This document shows positions 36,213 to 45,357 of a stretch of DNA of 64,000 bases, piece by piece. Each line of letters opens with the position of its first letter. Position 1 is the first letter of the stretch. Under the pieces are notes generated by a model. That model was not told the origin of the DNA. It saw only the letters and a program-made list of their open reading frames with translations, and ran no database searches. Source of the stretch: Pasteurellaceae bacterium RH1A (GTDB lineage Bacteria; Pseudomonadota; Gammaproteobacteria; Enterobacterales; Pasteurellaceae); NCBI GenBank assembly GCA_012221805.1, contig CP015195.1:1535771-1599770 (forward strand), given 5' to 3'. The position numbers were made by a program, and so were the translations under genes.

Positions 36213-36896
36213 TTATAAATAAAACTTCTCAATAAAGTTTAATTTATCGTCTAATTTTAAGACTAATGGCTGGCCTGTTGGGATTTCAAAATCCATGATT
36301 TCTTCATCAGAAATACCGATGATGTGTTTGGCCAAGGCACGAAGTGAGTTACCGTGGGCGGTGACTAAAACACGTTTGCCTGAAAGCAGGGCTGGGGCAA
36401 TTTGATCTTCCCAGAATGGCAACACACGCTCAAGGGTGATTTTGAGATTTTCTGCGTTTGGCACCACATCTTTTGGCAGGTTGGCATAACGACGGTCGTT
36501 ATGGGCAGAATTTGGATCGGCTGGATCTAAATCTGGAGGGGATACATCATAAGAACGACGCCAAATGTGGACTTGCTCATCGCCGTATTTTTCAGCAGTT
36601 TCTTTCTTGTCTAAGCCCTGTAAAGCACCGTAGTGACGCTCGTTTAAACGCCAGTTTTTGACTTGTGGGATCCAAAGTTGGTTGGACTCTTCAAGCACGA
36701 TGTTACAGGTTTTAATGGCACGGGTTAAAACAGAGGTGAAAGCGATGTCGAACTCATAGCCCGCTTCTAATAATTTCTTACCCGCAGACTTGGCTTCTTC
36801 CACGCCACGCTCGGTTAAATTCACATCACGCCAGCCTGTAAATAGGTTTTTGGCATTCCACTCACTGAAACCGTGACGAATAAAGACTAGTTCCAT
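36213..36896 (-). CDS. gpmA: 2,3-bisphosphoglycerate-dependent phosphoglycerate mutase
   Basis: About 227 residues from the ATG at 36896, which has AGGAG upstream; the frame is open further but the protein family starts here. The phosphohistidine motif is [21 protein letters not shown] (residues 1-21) and the second histidine lies in [17 protein letters not shown]. The enzyme interconverts 3- and 2-phosphoglycerate in glycolysis. It is slightly shorter than E. coli GpmA, as in other Pasteurellaceae. Confidence 0.95.
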   Translation of the reverse strand: MELVFIRHGFSEWNAKNLFTGWRDVNLTERGVEEAKSAGKKLLEAGYEFDIAFTSVLTRAIKTCNIVLEESNQLWIPQVKNWRLNERHYGALQGLDKKETAEKYGDEQVHIWRRSYDVSPPDLDPADPNSAHNDRRYANLPKDVVPNAENLKITLERVLPFWEDQIAPALLSGKRVLVTAHGNSLRALAKHIIGISDEEIMDFEIPTGQPLVLKLDDKLNFIEKFYL

Positions 36897-37044
36897 AAAA
36901 GACTCCTCATTGGATGGTTGAAAATAAAACTGCCCCAATTCTATACCAAAATCAGGGCGGTTTTGAATATATTTTTGATAAAAGCTGATCTTTCGCAAAC
37001 AAAATAATACAATAAGGCCAGTTTCAAGATTTTGGAAAACACAG

Positions 37045-38253
37045 ATGAAAAAAATTGCCCTCTATTCTCTTATCTTAGGCCTTGTGGCCGCAGCCCCCAG
37101 CCTGCAAGCCAACGACCTAAACAAGATTCAAGAACAGATTAAAGCCCAGCAGAGCAAGATTGCCGAGCAGCGTAAAAAGCGTGATGCCCTGCAATCCACC
37201 TTAAAGAGCCAAGAAACGGAGATGAATAAGGTTATCAACCGTTTGAAGGAAACCGAACTTTCCCTTAGCGAGATCCGCAAGACCATCGCCACCACCGAAA
37301 AGGAAATCAAGGCCCTTGAAAAGCAGGAAAAGGAGCAGAAAGAGCGGCTCAAGGAACAGCTAGACTCGGCCTACCGCTCGGGCATCCACCCTTCCATTTT
37401 GGAGCGGCTCTTGTCTGACGATGCCAAGGAGGCCGACCGCATGGGGGCTTATTATGAGCATATCAACCAGATTCGGGTGGAAACCATCCAAGCCCTACGC
37501 CGCACCCAGGCCCAGCTTAAGGAGCAGCGTGATGCCCTCAAGGCCCAACAAGCCGGCAAACAAACCCAGCTCAATGCCCAGAAAAAACAGGAAAAGGATC
37601 TGAAAAAGGTGCAGGCCGAGCGTGAAACCACCATTCGTTCCATCGACAAAACCCTAGAACGTGATGCCGACCGCCTTGATGCCCTGAAAAGCAACGAGGC
37701 CGCCCTACGCAACCGCCTGGCCCAGGCCGAAAAAGAGGCCAAGCAAGAGGCCGAACGCCAAGAAAAACAAGCCCTGGCCAACCTAGAAAAGAAAAAGAAC
37801 AACGAGGAAAAACGAGCAGCGACCGAGAAGGAAAAACAAGAAGTTAAGCAACAGGTTCGGGCACAAACCAGCAGCGGCACGGGCTTGGGCAAAGCAGCTA
37901 AACAATATCCAATGCCTGTGAGCGGCAAAATCGTCACCCAGTTTGGTGGCTACTGGCACGGGATTGTGATTCAAGCCCCAAGCGGCACGCCTGTGCGAGC
38001 CATTGCAGACGGGCGGGTTATTAACACCGAGTGGATCAATGGCTATGGCCCGCTGGTGGTTATTTCCCATGGGAACGACTATTTGACCTCTTATGGCTAT
38101 AACCAGGCGGTTCACGTCCGCAAGGGCGACAGGGTGAAGGCAGGGCAAGTTATTGCCTCTGTGGGCAACTCAGGCGGCCAACGCCAGTCGGGGCTTTATT
38201 TCGATATTCGTCATAAGGGCGTGGCTCAAAATCCTGCTAGGTGGTTGAAATAA
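37045..38253 (+). CDS. envC: Murein hydrolase activator EnvC
   Basis: A 402-residue exported protein: signal peptide (residues 1-22, ending LQAND), long coiled coil (about 23-270) and C-terminal LytM/M23 domain (about 290-402; [31 protein letters not shown]). The zinc ligands of active M23 peptidases are incomplete, as expected for an activator of amidases at the division septum rather than an enzyme. It is followed two bases later by the yibQ-like gene, the common envC-yibQ order. Confidence 0.92.
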   Translation: MKKIALYSLILGLVAAAPSLQANDLNKIQEQIKAQQSKIAEQRKKRDALQSTLKSQETEMNKVINRLKETELSLSEIRKTIATTEKEIKALEKQEKEQKERLKEQLDSAYRSGIHPSILERLLSDDAKEADRMGAYYEHINQIRVETIQALRRTQAQLKEQRDALKAQQAGKQTQLNAQKKQEKDLKKVQAERETTIRSIDKTLERDADRLDALKSNEAALRNRLAQAEKEAKQEAERQEKQALANLEKKKNNEEKRAATEKEKQEVKQQVRAQTSSGTGLGKAAKQYPMPVSGKIVTQFGGYWHGIVIQAPSGTPVRAIADGRVINTEWINGYGPLVVISHGNDYLTSYGYNQAVHVRKGDRVKAGQVIASVGNSGGQRQSGLYFDIRHKGVAQNPARWLK

Positions 38254-38254
38254 G

Positions 38255-39100
38255 ATGTACAAGCGGTTATTTTTAGCGATTTTTTTGCAAATTTTTGCCC
38301 TTTTAAGCCCGCTTGCCTGGGCGGGCAAACTGGCCATTGTGATTGATGATATTGGCTATCGGGCCAAGGAAGATGCGGCTATTTATGCCCTGCCCAAAGA
38401 GGTATCGGTGGCCATTATTCCTGTTGCCCCTTCTGCCACAGCTCGAGCCAAAGAGGCCTATGCACAGGGCCGAGATGTTATCATCCACCTGCCCATGCAG
38501 CCCCTCAAAGATCAGCCCATTGAAGCAGGCGCGCTTAAGGTAGGCATGAGCCAGGAGCAGGTCAGTAACCTTATTCAGGCAGCCCAAAAGCTGGTTCCCC
38601 ATGCCATTGGCCTAAACAACCACATGGGCAGCCGAGCCACCGCAGATCAAGCCCTGATGAACCATTTAATGGCCAGCCTCAAGGCAGAAAACCTGGCCTT
38701 TTTAGACAGCAAGACCAACGGCAAAAGTGTAGCCTACCAAACCGCTAAAAACCTGGGGCTAAAGGCCTTGGAGCGGCATATCTTCCTAGACGACATCGAC
38801 ACCCTTGTCAACACCCAGGCCCAGTTTCAGGCTGCCGTTAATTACGCCCGAAAACACGGCACGGCCATTATGATCGGCCATCCCCGCAAGCACAGCATCA
38901 GCGCCCTGCAAGCCGGCATCAAGAACCTGCCTAAAGAAGTGGAACTGGTCTCCCTCAGCCAGCTTTGGGATGCCCAAAGCCCAAGCCAGGTTGAGCCTAA
39001 GAAACCCTTTATTATGCGTTTCGACCTAGCACCCGCCCCAACTTCACAAGCGCCCTTTGATAATGCAACGCCCTTGTTAAGGGGCGTGCCGAGGGAGTAG
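38255..39100 (+). CDS. yibQ: Divergent polysaccharide deacetylase family protein (YibQ)
   Basis: A 281-residue protein with a signal peptide (about 1-23, ending PLAWA). The divergent deacetylase domain (DUF610) is clear: KLAIVIDDIGYRAKEDAAIY, DVIIHLPMQPL, GLNNHMGSRAT and AIMIGHPRKHSI. The fold resembles NodB deacetylases, but catalysis is unproven. The C-terminal ~25 residues are low in conservation. It is coupled to envC, and an uptake sequence overlaps its 5' end (ACAAGCGGTT at 38260). The third IS inserted 48 bases past its stop. Confidence 0.88.
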   Translation: MYKRLFLAIFLQIFALLSPLAWAGKLAIVIDDIGYRAKEDAAIYALPKEVSVAIIPVAPSATARAKEAYAQGRDVIIHLPMQPLKDQPIEAGALKVGMSQEQVSNLIQAAQKLVPHAIGLNNHMGSRATADQALMNHLMASLKAENLAFLDSKTNGKSVAYQTAKNLGLKALERHIFLDDIDTLVNTQAQFQAAVNYARKHGTAIMIGHPRKHSISALQAGIKNLPKEVELVSLSQLWDAQSPSQVEPKKPFIMRFDLAPAPTSQAPFDNATPLLRGVPRE

Positions 39101-39110
39101 CTACCGCTTT

Positions 39111-39133
39111 GATGGCGCCAGCGTCCTCGCCAC
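39111..39133. repeat. Dispersed palindromic repeat, half copy
   Basis: GATGGCGCCAGCGTCCTCGC-CAC follows yibQ. The adjoining sequence TCAAAACA is the target duplication of IS copy 3, so the IS landed at the edge of this repeat. Confidence 0.75.
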
Positions 39134-39148
39134 AAGTGTTTCAAAACA

Positions 39149-40238
39149 GGCATATAGGACAAAATAGTTGGTAAAAAGTGGCTTAAAGCCTTATAGTACA
39201 AGGCTTTAAGCCCTCTTTTTGAAATATGCACAAAAAACTGTCCTTTCTGCCAACATTCCCCGATCCAGAAGTATGGCAAACAAAATAATGTACAGCGTTA
39301 CAAATGTCTTAGCTGTAATAAAACATTTACCTTTAAGAATAAATTAGATCCTGAAAAAATTTGGCTTGATTATTCATCTGGAAAACAAACACAAGTACAG
39401 TTAGCAGAAAAATATTCTTGCTCTTCTCGAACTATTCGAAGATATTTAGAGAAGCACCCTAAATCCTCCTTAAATAAACCTCAAAATACATACTTGAACT
39501 TAATTATTGATACAACATTCTTTCACCGAGATTTTGGTGTAATGGTGTTTATTGATAGCTCTACAAAAAAGGTGGTTTATCACCAAATAGTCAAAACAGA
39601 AAAAGATATCTATTACAAGAAGGCCATGAACCGTTTAAGGGAAAGAAATTATATTATTCAATCAGTTACCTGTGATGGGCGTAGAGGCCTCTTAAAAGAT
39701 TTGTTCAATACACCAACACAGATGTGTCAGTTTCATCTTGTAGCAATCGTAATGAGGGCATTGAGAAAAAAACATCAATCACATGCAGGAAGAGAATTAA
39801 AAAGTATTATTAAGACGCTTAAAACCAGCTCTAAAAATGAATTTTATTTAAAAATATATGAATGGAAGAGAAAACACCAGGAGTTTTTAAGTGAACGGTC
39901 AGATAAACCAAATGAAAAAGGGAAATACCCTTATAAACATCGAAGTGTAAGAAGTGCTGCTGCGAGTATTAAGCGTTATTATGAATATATTTTTACTTAT
40001 GAGAAATATCCTGAATTAAATATTGAAAAGACAACAAATAGGATTGAAGGTTTATTTAAGGAACTAAAAGACAAATTACGTCCGCACAGCGGTTTAACAA
40101 GAAAGCATAAGATCTTGTTTATACAGGACTTTTTGAACAAAAAGAGTTGGTAAGGATCTGTTAAAATAATCTTTACCAACTTTTTTGTCCTATAGAGGCA
40201 TAAAGTGCAAAAAGACCAACTATTTTGTCCTATATGCC
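39149..40238 (+). mobile_element. Insertion sequence copy 3, the most intact copy (1090 bp)
   Basis: Perfect 24-bp inverted ends (39149-39172 and 40215-40238; GGCATATAGGACAAAATAGT plus TGGT) and an 8-bp target duplication TCAAAACA (39141-39148 and 40239-40246). It has the same hairpin after the left end and the same duplicated right end (an inner copy at about 40172-40193) as copy 1, from which it differs at scattered bases. This copy has an uninterrupted transposase after the leader and is the best candidate for an active element. Confidence 0.93.
39226..40153 (+). CDS. IS256/Mutator-like transposase, Zn-ribbon variant, needing a frame change at the start
   Basis: The uninterrupted frame runs from about 39236 to 40153 (about 305 residues): zinc ribbon (NCPFCQHSP, YKCLSCNKTF), helix-turn-helix (QLAEKYSCSSRTIRRYLEKH), first Asp (LIIDTTFFHRDFGVM), second Asp (TCDGRRGLLKDLF), C-x2-H (CQFHLVAIVMR) and Glu (TTNRIEGLFKELKDKLRPH). 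This frame has no ATG or GTG ahead of the zinc ribbon. The only ATG (39226) opens a short frame (MHKK, then LSFLP to a stop) separated by A6 at 39232-39237. Slippage in the A run, or a TTG start at 39494 that would omit the zinc ribbon, are the alternatives. Family assignment rests on the motif pattern. Confidence 0.85.
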
Positions 40239-40270
40239 TCAAAACATTAGAACACAATTAAACGTGAATG

Positions 40271-40368
40271 GTAGGGACGCATTGCATGCGTCCGTCTCTA
40301 TTTCAAAGCCTCATAAAAATCAATCAGTTATTTTTATATCGCAACGGACGCATGCAATGCGTCCCTAC
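40271..40368. repeat. Perfect 25-bp inverted repeat (MITE-like)
   Basis: GTAGGGACGCATTGCATGCG-TCCGT (40271-40295) and its exact complement (40344-40368), 48 bases apart. Each arm is also nearly self-palindromic (GGACGCAT-TG-CATGCGTCC). It holds no gene. Confidence 0.85.
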
Positions 40369-40410
40369 AAAAGGTTATTTAAGATCAAGGATAAAAAGTT
40401 TTGAAAACTT

Positions 40411-40433
40411 GTAGCCTATAGGCTAGCGCTATC
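40411..40433. repeat. Degenerate dispersed palindrome
   Basis: GTAGCCTATAGGCTAGCGCTATC, a shortened relative of the GATAGCGCCAGC family, just past the stop of the 175-residue hypothetical gene. Confidence 0.55.
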
Positions 40434-40440
40434 TGGAGCC

Positions 40441-40968
40441 TTACTTCCACATTTTTTCTATAATTTCCTCTTCGGAAAGTTGATACCATTTGCCGTTTTT
40501 ATCTTGTTCTCTGTAAAAATAATTGGGTTTATACGTTTTTTTAAAGTTTATTTCTAGAAATTGGTGAAAATATTGATGTTGATAAAACATAAACGGTTTA
40601 AATTCCTCTTGAAAGTCACTTTCGCTTTCAAAATCCTGGGTGCAAATAATATGCACAAGGGCGAGTAAATCTGCTTTAGTCAAATCGGTATGTTTTTTAG
40701 GAGCAGGTAATGCCACATCAAAAGCCAACACTTCAATACCGTTATCTTCCCACCATTCCCAGAGCCATACATCGGATAAATCCTTGCCTGTGAACTGGCT
40801 AAGTTCCTGTTCCATTTTTTTATATTCAGTGTTAAAAACTTCCTCAGGCGTCTCTTCGCTTTGAGCATCCCAAAATACCTCATATTCTTTTAACCGCCTT
40901 AAAACAAGTGGATACAAGCGCTCGGCTGTTTCCCAATCAGGCTGAATTGCTTTGCGTAACGTGTTCAT
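40441..40968 (-). CDS. Hypothetical acidic protein, possible immunity protein
   Basis: About 175 residues from the ATG at 40968 (AGGA seven bases upstream). Not recognised. It is acidic and rich in aromatic residues (VWLWEWWEDNGIEVLAFDVA, FKPFMFYQHQYFHQFLEINF), without signal peptide or membrane segment. Size, acidity and location next to another unrecognised acidic gene, with uptake sequences between them, recall immunity proteins of polymorphic toxins, but no toxin gene is in reach. The function is unknown. Confidence 0.65.
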   Translation of the reverse strand: MNTLRKAIQPDWETAERLYPLVLRRLKEYEVFWDAQSEETPEEVFNTEYKKMEQELSQFTGKDLSDVWLWEWWEDNGIEVLAFDVALPAPKKHTDLTKADLLALVHIICTQDFESESDFQEEFKPFMFYQHQYFHQFLEINFKKTYKPNYFYREQDKNGKWYQLSEEEIIEKMWK

Positions 40969-41012
40969 TTTATTTTCCTTATTTAAGATTAAACATACCA
41001 AGCCCCAAAGAC

Positions 41013-41058
41013 ACAAGCGGTCAATTTTGCAAAAAAATCTGCAAAATCAACCGCTTGT
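41013..41058. terminator. Inverted uptake-sequence pair
   Basis: ACAAGCGGT and ACCGCTTGT face each other around TTTTGCAAAAAAATCTGCAA, immediately past the stop of the 329-residue gene on the minus strand. Confidence 0.7.
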
Positions 41059-41065
41059 GCTTTAT

Positions 41066-42055
41066 TTAATCATCTTCAGAAAAATCCAGATTGTCGTCTT
41101 CTTCCTCAAAAACCTCTAGGCTGACACGTAGAAGCTTATTGGTAAAGTTGCTAAATAACACTCTGAGGCTAAAGTCTTCAAAATCCCACACTGCATAGCC
41201 ATCATTCACTTCGGAATCAAATATCCTTGGTTCTTGTGCGATTTTCTCCTCTAATACCCTTGGGCTATCATTAAAATCTAGCCCCAAGGGCAGCGCTCCT
41301 TGCCAGCCGATGGAATCCATTTCTCGATTGGCATAAAGGGTTACTCCCTGTAAGAACAGTTCATCATCTAAACTCATGACCGCTAAAGTTACACCATAAG
41401 TTTTTAAAAGATCGATTTGGTTATAGTCGTATTCGATAGCTTCTTCTAACATCTCCTGCGTGAAATGCCCTTGCCAAAGGGCCATAAAATCGCTCTTGAT
41501 AGGCTTATCCAAATATTGTGCCAAGACTTCCCACGAAGGCAGGGTCTGCTTTAAAGGAGGCGGCAGGAGGTGGATAACAACCCGCTCGGCCAGTTGGCTG
41601 GCTTGATTGTAATTCACGGTGATCAGATAACCATCAAACTCCCAAACATCCGAATGTTCAGACTGGCGGAGCTGGCCTGTTGCGGCCTGCATTTTTTTCA
41701 ATACAGCCGCCCTATCGTCCTGCCAAGTGATGTCGTAAGGTAAGGCACCTTCATAGGCCTCAATATCATCAAAATGGCAATAAAAATAGAGCTGGGACAA
41801 GATTGCCCCGTCTGAAAACCAGGCACAATCAGGCTTACCATCAAAATAGGCCTTATCGGTAAAACCCAGCTCCAGGCCCTTGTCGGCCACTAGCACCCAG
41901 GCATAGACATCTGGATTGTCGTCTTCGTCCTCAGGTTCAAAGCTCGGAAAATCTTGGCTGCCCAGGCTATCTCGCAGCAGGGATTTAAAACTAGGGCTAT
42001 CGGTTGATGTGCCTAAGTGTTTAAATAAGAGAGGGTAAAGATCTTGTTGAGCCAT
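41066..42055 (-). CDS. Hypothetical acidic protein with an internally repeated motif
   Basis: A 329-residue cytoplasmic-type protein, strongly acidic, ending EEEDDNLDFSEDD. Two segments are similar: YEGALPYDITWQDDRAAVLK (about 102-121) and WQGALPLGLDFNDSPRVLEE (about 255-274), each followed by a strand pair with WEFDGYLITV or WDFEDFSLRV. This LP-x-L-x-F-x-D-x-R motif is known to me from small immunity-type proteins, which suggests a tandem duplication of one domain. I cannot name a family with confidence. Its start follows AGGAG. Confidence 0.65.
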   Translation of the reverse strand: MAQQDLYPLLFKHLGTSTDSPSFKSLLRDSLGSQDFPSFEPEDEDDNPDVYAWVLVADKGLELGFTDKAYFDGKPDCAWFSDGAILSQLYFYCHFDDIEAYEGALPYDITWQDDRAAVLKKMQAATGQLRQSEHSDVWEFDGYLITVNYNQASQLAERVVIHLLPPPLKQTLPSWEVLAQYLDKPIKSDFMALWQGHFTQEMLEEAIEYDYNQIDLLKTYGVTLAVMSLDDELFLQGVTLYANREMDSIGWQGALPLGLDFNDSPRVLEEKIAQEPRIFDSEVNDGYAVWDFEDFSLRVLFSNFTNKLLRVSLEVFEEEDDNLDFSEDD

Positions 42056-42144
42056 GCTTTTCTCCTTAATCGTGCTTGGTTATGTTGATGCTATTTTCAA
42101 TTTACCATTTTGCAAAAAAATCGGCAAATTCAACCGCTTGTGGC

Positions 42145-42987
42145 CTAGCCTTGGAACTGGTAGTTAAACAAGCCCCAGCCTGCCAGTACAATGACGCCTG
42201 TAATAATCCGCAAATAAGCGAAGATCATAAAGTTTTTTTTGCTGACCCAGGCCACCATCAGGCGGATACACAAGAGGGCGACGATGAAGGAGACCGCCGT
42301 GCCGATAGCCAGAATAATCCAATCTTGGCTGGTTTGCAGGACATCACGCTTGTCTAGCAGATCCAGCAGGGCTGCACCAATAATAACGGGAATGCCCAGG
42401 AAGAAGGAAAATTCTGTCGCCGCCTTGCGGGAAACGCCCAGCCAGAGGGCGCCGATAATGGTGGAGCCTGAACGGGAGGTGCCGGGAATGAGGGCTAAAC
42501 ATTGGCAAAGGCCGATGGCCAGGGCGGTTTTGAGGCTGATCTGCTCGGCCTCATGGGCTAGAATGGGGCTAGGGCGTTTTTCTACATAAATAATGAGCAA
42601 AGCACCGATAATCAGCATACTGGCCACCACCAGCGGGTGGAAAAGCACGCCAGTGATGAAGTCCTTAAAAATCAGGCCTGCGGCCATCACGGGAATGGTA
42701 GCCACAATCAGGGCCAGGCCCAAGCCTCGTGGGTTAGCCATGCCTTCCGCTCGGCCTGTGATCAGGCCCATCAAGGCATTCCAGAGCCGGCCCCAGTAAT
42801 CATAAATGACAGCCAAAATCGCCCCCAACTGAATAAAGACAATAAAGAGATCTTGCTTTTCCTTGTCCCAGAAGTTCATCAGATCGGCGGTTAAAATCAA
42901 ATAACCTGTGCTTGAAATGGGTAAAAATTCGGCAATGCCTTCCACAATACCCATAATTACCGCTTTAATCATCAATAAAATATCCAT
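42145..42987 (-). CDS. uppP: Undecaprenyl-diphosphate phosphatase
   Basis: About 280 residues with roughly eight membrane helices. The BacA/UppP signatures are intact: GIVEGIAEFLPISSTGYLIL (residues 13-32) and LIPGTSRSGSTIIGALWLG (near 165). It regenerates undecaprenyl phosphate, the carrier lipid for cell-wall and LPS-related synthesis. Two adjacent ATG codons (42990 and 42987) are possible; the second gives better spacing to GGGGAG, which overlaps the end of hisC, so coupling is likely. Confidence 0.93.
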   Translation of the reverse strand: MDILLMIKAVIMGIVEGIAEFLPISSTGYLILTADLMNFWDKEKQDLFIVFIQLGAILAVIYDYWGRLWNALMGLITGRAEGMANPRGLGLALIVATIPVMAAGLIFKDFITGVLFHPLVVASMLIIGALLIIYVEKRPSPILAHEAEQISLKTALAIGLCQCLALIPGTSRSGSTIIGALWLGVSRKAATEFSFFLGIPVIIGAALLDLLDKRDVLQTSQDWIILAIGTAVSFIVALLCIRLMVAWVSKKNFMIFAYLRIITGVIVLAGWGLFNYQFQG

Positions 42988-42998
42988 CATCTCCCCTC

Positions 42999-44096
42999 TT
43001 AGGCGGCCAACACCTTGGTGAGGGCGACGAATAAACGATCATTTTCTTCAGGCAGACCAATGCTAATGCGTAAATGATTTGGCATACCGTAACCTGCGAT
43101 AGGGCGAACGATAACGCCTTCTCGTAAAAGTGCCTCGTAAATCGGGGCGGCTGGGCGGGCAAAGTCGATGGTGATAAAGTTGCCCGTGGAAGGAATGTAA
43201 TCTAGCCCCTGTGCTTGGCAGAAGACCTCATAGCGGGCCATTTCCGTGCGATTGTTTTGGGCCACCTTTTCCACAAAGGCATCATCATTCAGCACAGCAA
43301 TGGCTGCGGCCAAGGCCAGGCTGTTGCAGTTAAAGGGCTGGCGGACACGGTTGAGGAGGTCGGCAATCTCAGGATTAGATACGGCATAACCAATCCGCAA
43401 ACCTGCCAGGCCATAGGCCTTGGATAAGGAGCGGGAAACAATCAAATTCGGGTATTTTTGCAATAATTTGAAGGAATTGACCCGCTTGCTGGCCTCGGTA
43501 AATTCAGTGTAGGCCTCATCTAGCACCACCAAAACCCGCTCAGGCACTTGGGCCAGGAAGCGGTCGATTTCGGCTTCACTTAAGAAATTACCTGTTGGGT
43601 TGTTGGGGTTGGCTACATAAATGAGCTTGGTTTTGTCGTTGATGGCTGCTAAAAAGGCCTCCAGATCGTGCCCCCAGTCCTTGGCAGGGATTTCCCGAGC
43701 CTTAGCACTGATGGCCTTGGTCACCAGCGGATAGACAATAAAGGCATATTGGGAGTAGATGATTTCATCGTCCTGGCCTGCAAAGGTGTGGGCGAAAAGC
43801 TCAAGCAAATCGTTGGAGCCATTACCTAGGGTGATTTGGGCAAGGTCAAGGCCGAACTTGCGGGCCAGAGTGGCCTTGAGTTCAAAACCGTTGGCATCAG
43901 GGTAGCGGGTTAAATCATCAAGCTGCTTGATAATGGCCTGCTTGGCACTTTCAGGAAAGCCGAAAGGGTTTTCGTTGGAGGCTAATTTGATGATGTTACT
44001 GATGCCCAGTTCCCGCTCCAGCTCCTCAATGGGCTTGCCAGCTTGGTAGGGAGAGAGGGTTTGTACGCCTGGGTTGGCGAGGGAGAGGTATTGCAT
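42999..44096 (-). CDS. hisC: Histidinol-phosphate aminotransferase
   Basis: A 365-residue PLP-dependent class I/II aminotransferase. The lysine that binds PLP is in SRSLSKAYGLAGLRIGYA (near residue 225), preceded by ANPNNPTGN and VLDEAYTEF. It makes histidinol phosphate in histidine synthesis and may act on other substrates. It stands outside a his operon and precedes uppP. AGGAT precedes the start. Confidence 0.9.
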   Translation of the reverse strand: MQYLSLANPGVQTLSPYQAGKPIEELERELGISNIIKLASNENPFGFPESAKQAIIKQLDDLTRYPDANGFELKATLARKFGLDLAQITLGNGSNDLLELFAHTFAGQDDEIIYSQYAFIVYPLVTKAISAKAREIPAKDWGHDLEAFLAAINDKTKLIYVANPNNPTGNFLSEAEIDRFLAQVPERVLVVLDEAYTEFTEASKRVNSFKLLQKYPNLIVSRSLSKAYGLAGLRIGYAVSNPEIADLLNRVRQPFNCNSLALAAAIAVLNDDAFVEKVAQNNRTEMARYEVFCQAQGLDYIPSTGNFITIDFARPAAPIYEALLREGVIVRPIAGYGMPNHLRISIGLPEENDRLFVALTKVLAA

Positions 44097-44116
44097 ATAA
44101 GATCCTTATTTGGGGA

Positions 44117-44163
44117 ACAAGCGGTCAGTTTTTGCAAAAAAGTTGCAAATTCTGGCCGCTTGT
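44117..44163. repeat. Inverted uptake-sequence pair
   Basis: ACAAGCGGT and GCCGCTTGT around TTTTTGCAAAAAAGTTGCAA, between serC and hisC. Confidence 0.75.
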
Positions 44164-44185
44164 AGGACATTATGGTTTAAGGCTT

Positions 44186-44246
44186 GATAGCGCCAGCCTC
44201 CAGGCTGGTGCTGAAAATAGGCACAAGCGAGGGCGCTTGCGCCATC
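44186..44246. repeat. Dispersed palindromic repeat, inverted pair
   Basis: GATAGCGCCAGCCTCCAGGC-TGGTGC faces GCACAAGCGAGGGCGCTTGC-GCCATC directly beyond the serC stop. Confidence 0.85.
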
Positions 44247-44248
44247 AC

Positions 44249-45328
44249 TTAGAAGTTTTCCTGCTCAAACTTCTGCATAAAGGCAATCAGGGCTTCTACG
44301 CCTACCAAAGACATGGCGTTATAAATCGAGGCTCGCATCCCACCCAAGACCTTGTGACCCTTGAGGGCTTGTAGGCCACAAGCGGTTGCCTCGGCCACAA
44401 ATTTTGCATCCAGCTCTGGGCTGCCGGTAACAAAGGTCACGTTCATGGTCGAGCGGTTTTCCTTGGCCACCACATTGCGGTAGAGCTTGCTGCTGTCGAT
44501 ATAATCATAGAGTTTTTGCGCCTTGGCGGCATTGCGTTTAGCAATTTCAGTCAGGCCGCCGATGGCCAACATATGTTTGAAGACCAGGGAGCAGAGATAC
44601 CAAGCGAAGGTTGGCGGGGTGTTGATCATGGAGTCTGCATCACGCTGGACGGCATAGTTCCAAATGGATGGCGTTTCCTTGCGGGCATGGCCGATTAGAT
44701 CATCACGCACGATAACTAAGGTAATGCCTGCCGGGCCAAGGTTTTTCTGGGCGCCTGCGTAAATCACTCCGAACTTGCTGATGTCAAGCTGGCGGGAAAG
44801 AATGTTAGACGACATATCCGCCACTAGCACGGCATTGCCCACCTTCGGCAGGTCAAAAATTTCAATGCCGCTGATGGTTTCATTTGGGCAGTAGTGGACG
44901 TAGTCGTAGTTTTCAGCAATATCGCTGAAATCCAGGCGGGTCACTCGGCCCTCTTCAACAATATTGATTTCATCAATTTCAGCAAAGTTACGGGCTTCCT
45001 TGGCAGCAGTAGCCGACCAGTGGCCGCTGTTCAAATAAAGGGCCTTGCCCTTACCCTTAATACCAAGCAGGTTCATGGGCAGGGCCGCAAACTGCCCTCT
45101 TGCCCCGCCCTGTAAAAAGAGGATGTGATAGTTGTCTGGAATAGCGTAGAGCTGGCGCAGGTCTTGCTCGGTTTGCTTAATCAGCTCCATAAAATACTTG
45201 CCACGGTGGCTGACTTCCATCACCGATGTGCCTTGGCCTTGCCAGTTGGTCAGCTCGGCTTGAGCCTGGGCCAGCACTTCTGGGTAGATCATGGCTGGGC
45301 CGGCACTAAAATTATAGACTTGTGACAT
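44249..45328 (-). CDS. serC: Phosphoserine aminotransferase
   Basis: A 359-residue class V aminotransferase that makes 3-phosphoserine (and acts in pyridoxal phosphate synthesis). It begins MSQVYNFSAGPAMIYPEVLA, the PLP lysine is in VIYAGAQKNLGPAGITLVIV (near residue 200), and TWQGQGTSVMEVSHRGK-like NWQGQGTSVMEVSHRGK is at about 28. Length is normal. The trans-sulfuration enzyme gene ends 29 bases upstream of it. Confidence 0.95.
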   Translation of the reverse strand: MSQVYNFSAGPAMIYPEVLAQAQAELTNWQGQGTSVMEVSHRGKYFMELIKQTEQDLRQLYAIPDNYHILFLQGGARGQFAALPMNLLGIKGKGKALYLNSGHWSATAAKEARNFAEIDEINIVEEGRVTRLDFSDIAENYDYVHYCPNETISGIEIFDLPKVGNAVLVADMSSNILSRQLDISKFGVIYAGAQKNLGPAGITLVIVRDDLIGHARKETPSIWNYAVQRDADSMINTPPTFAWYLCSLVFKHMLAIGGLTEIAKRNAAKAQKLYDYIDSSKLYRNVVAKENRSTMNVTFVTGSPELDAKFVAEATACGLQALKGHKVLGGMRASIYNAMSLVGVEALIAFMQKFEQENF

Positions 45329-45357
45329 GTTGTGTTCCTTTTATTCTAAGTTACGGC

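Noticed and set aside
40271..40368. Inverted repeat considered as a terminator
   Set aside because: No U-tract follows either arm and the loop is 48 bases, so a mobile-repeat origin is likelier.
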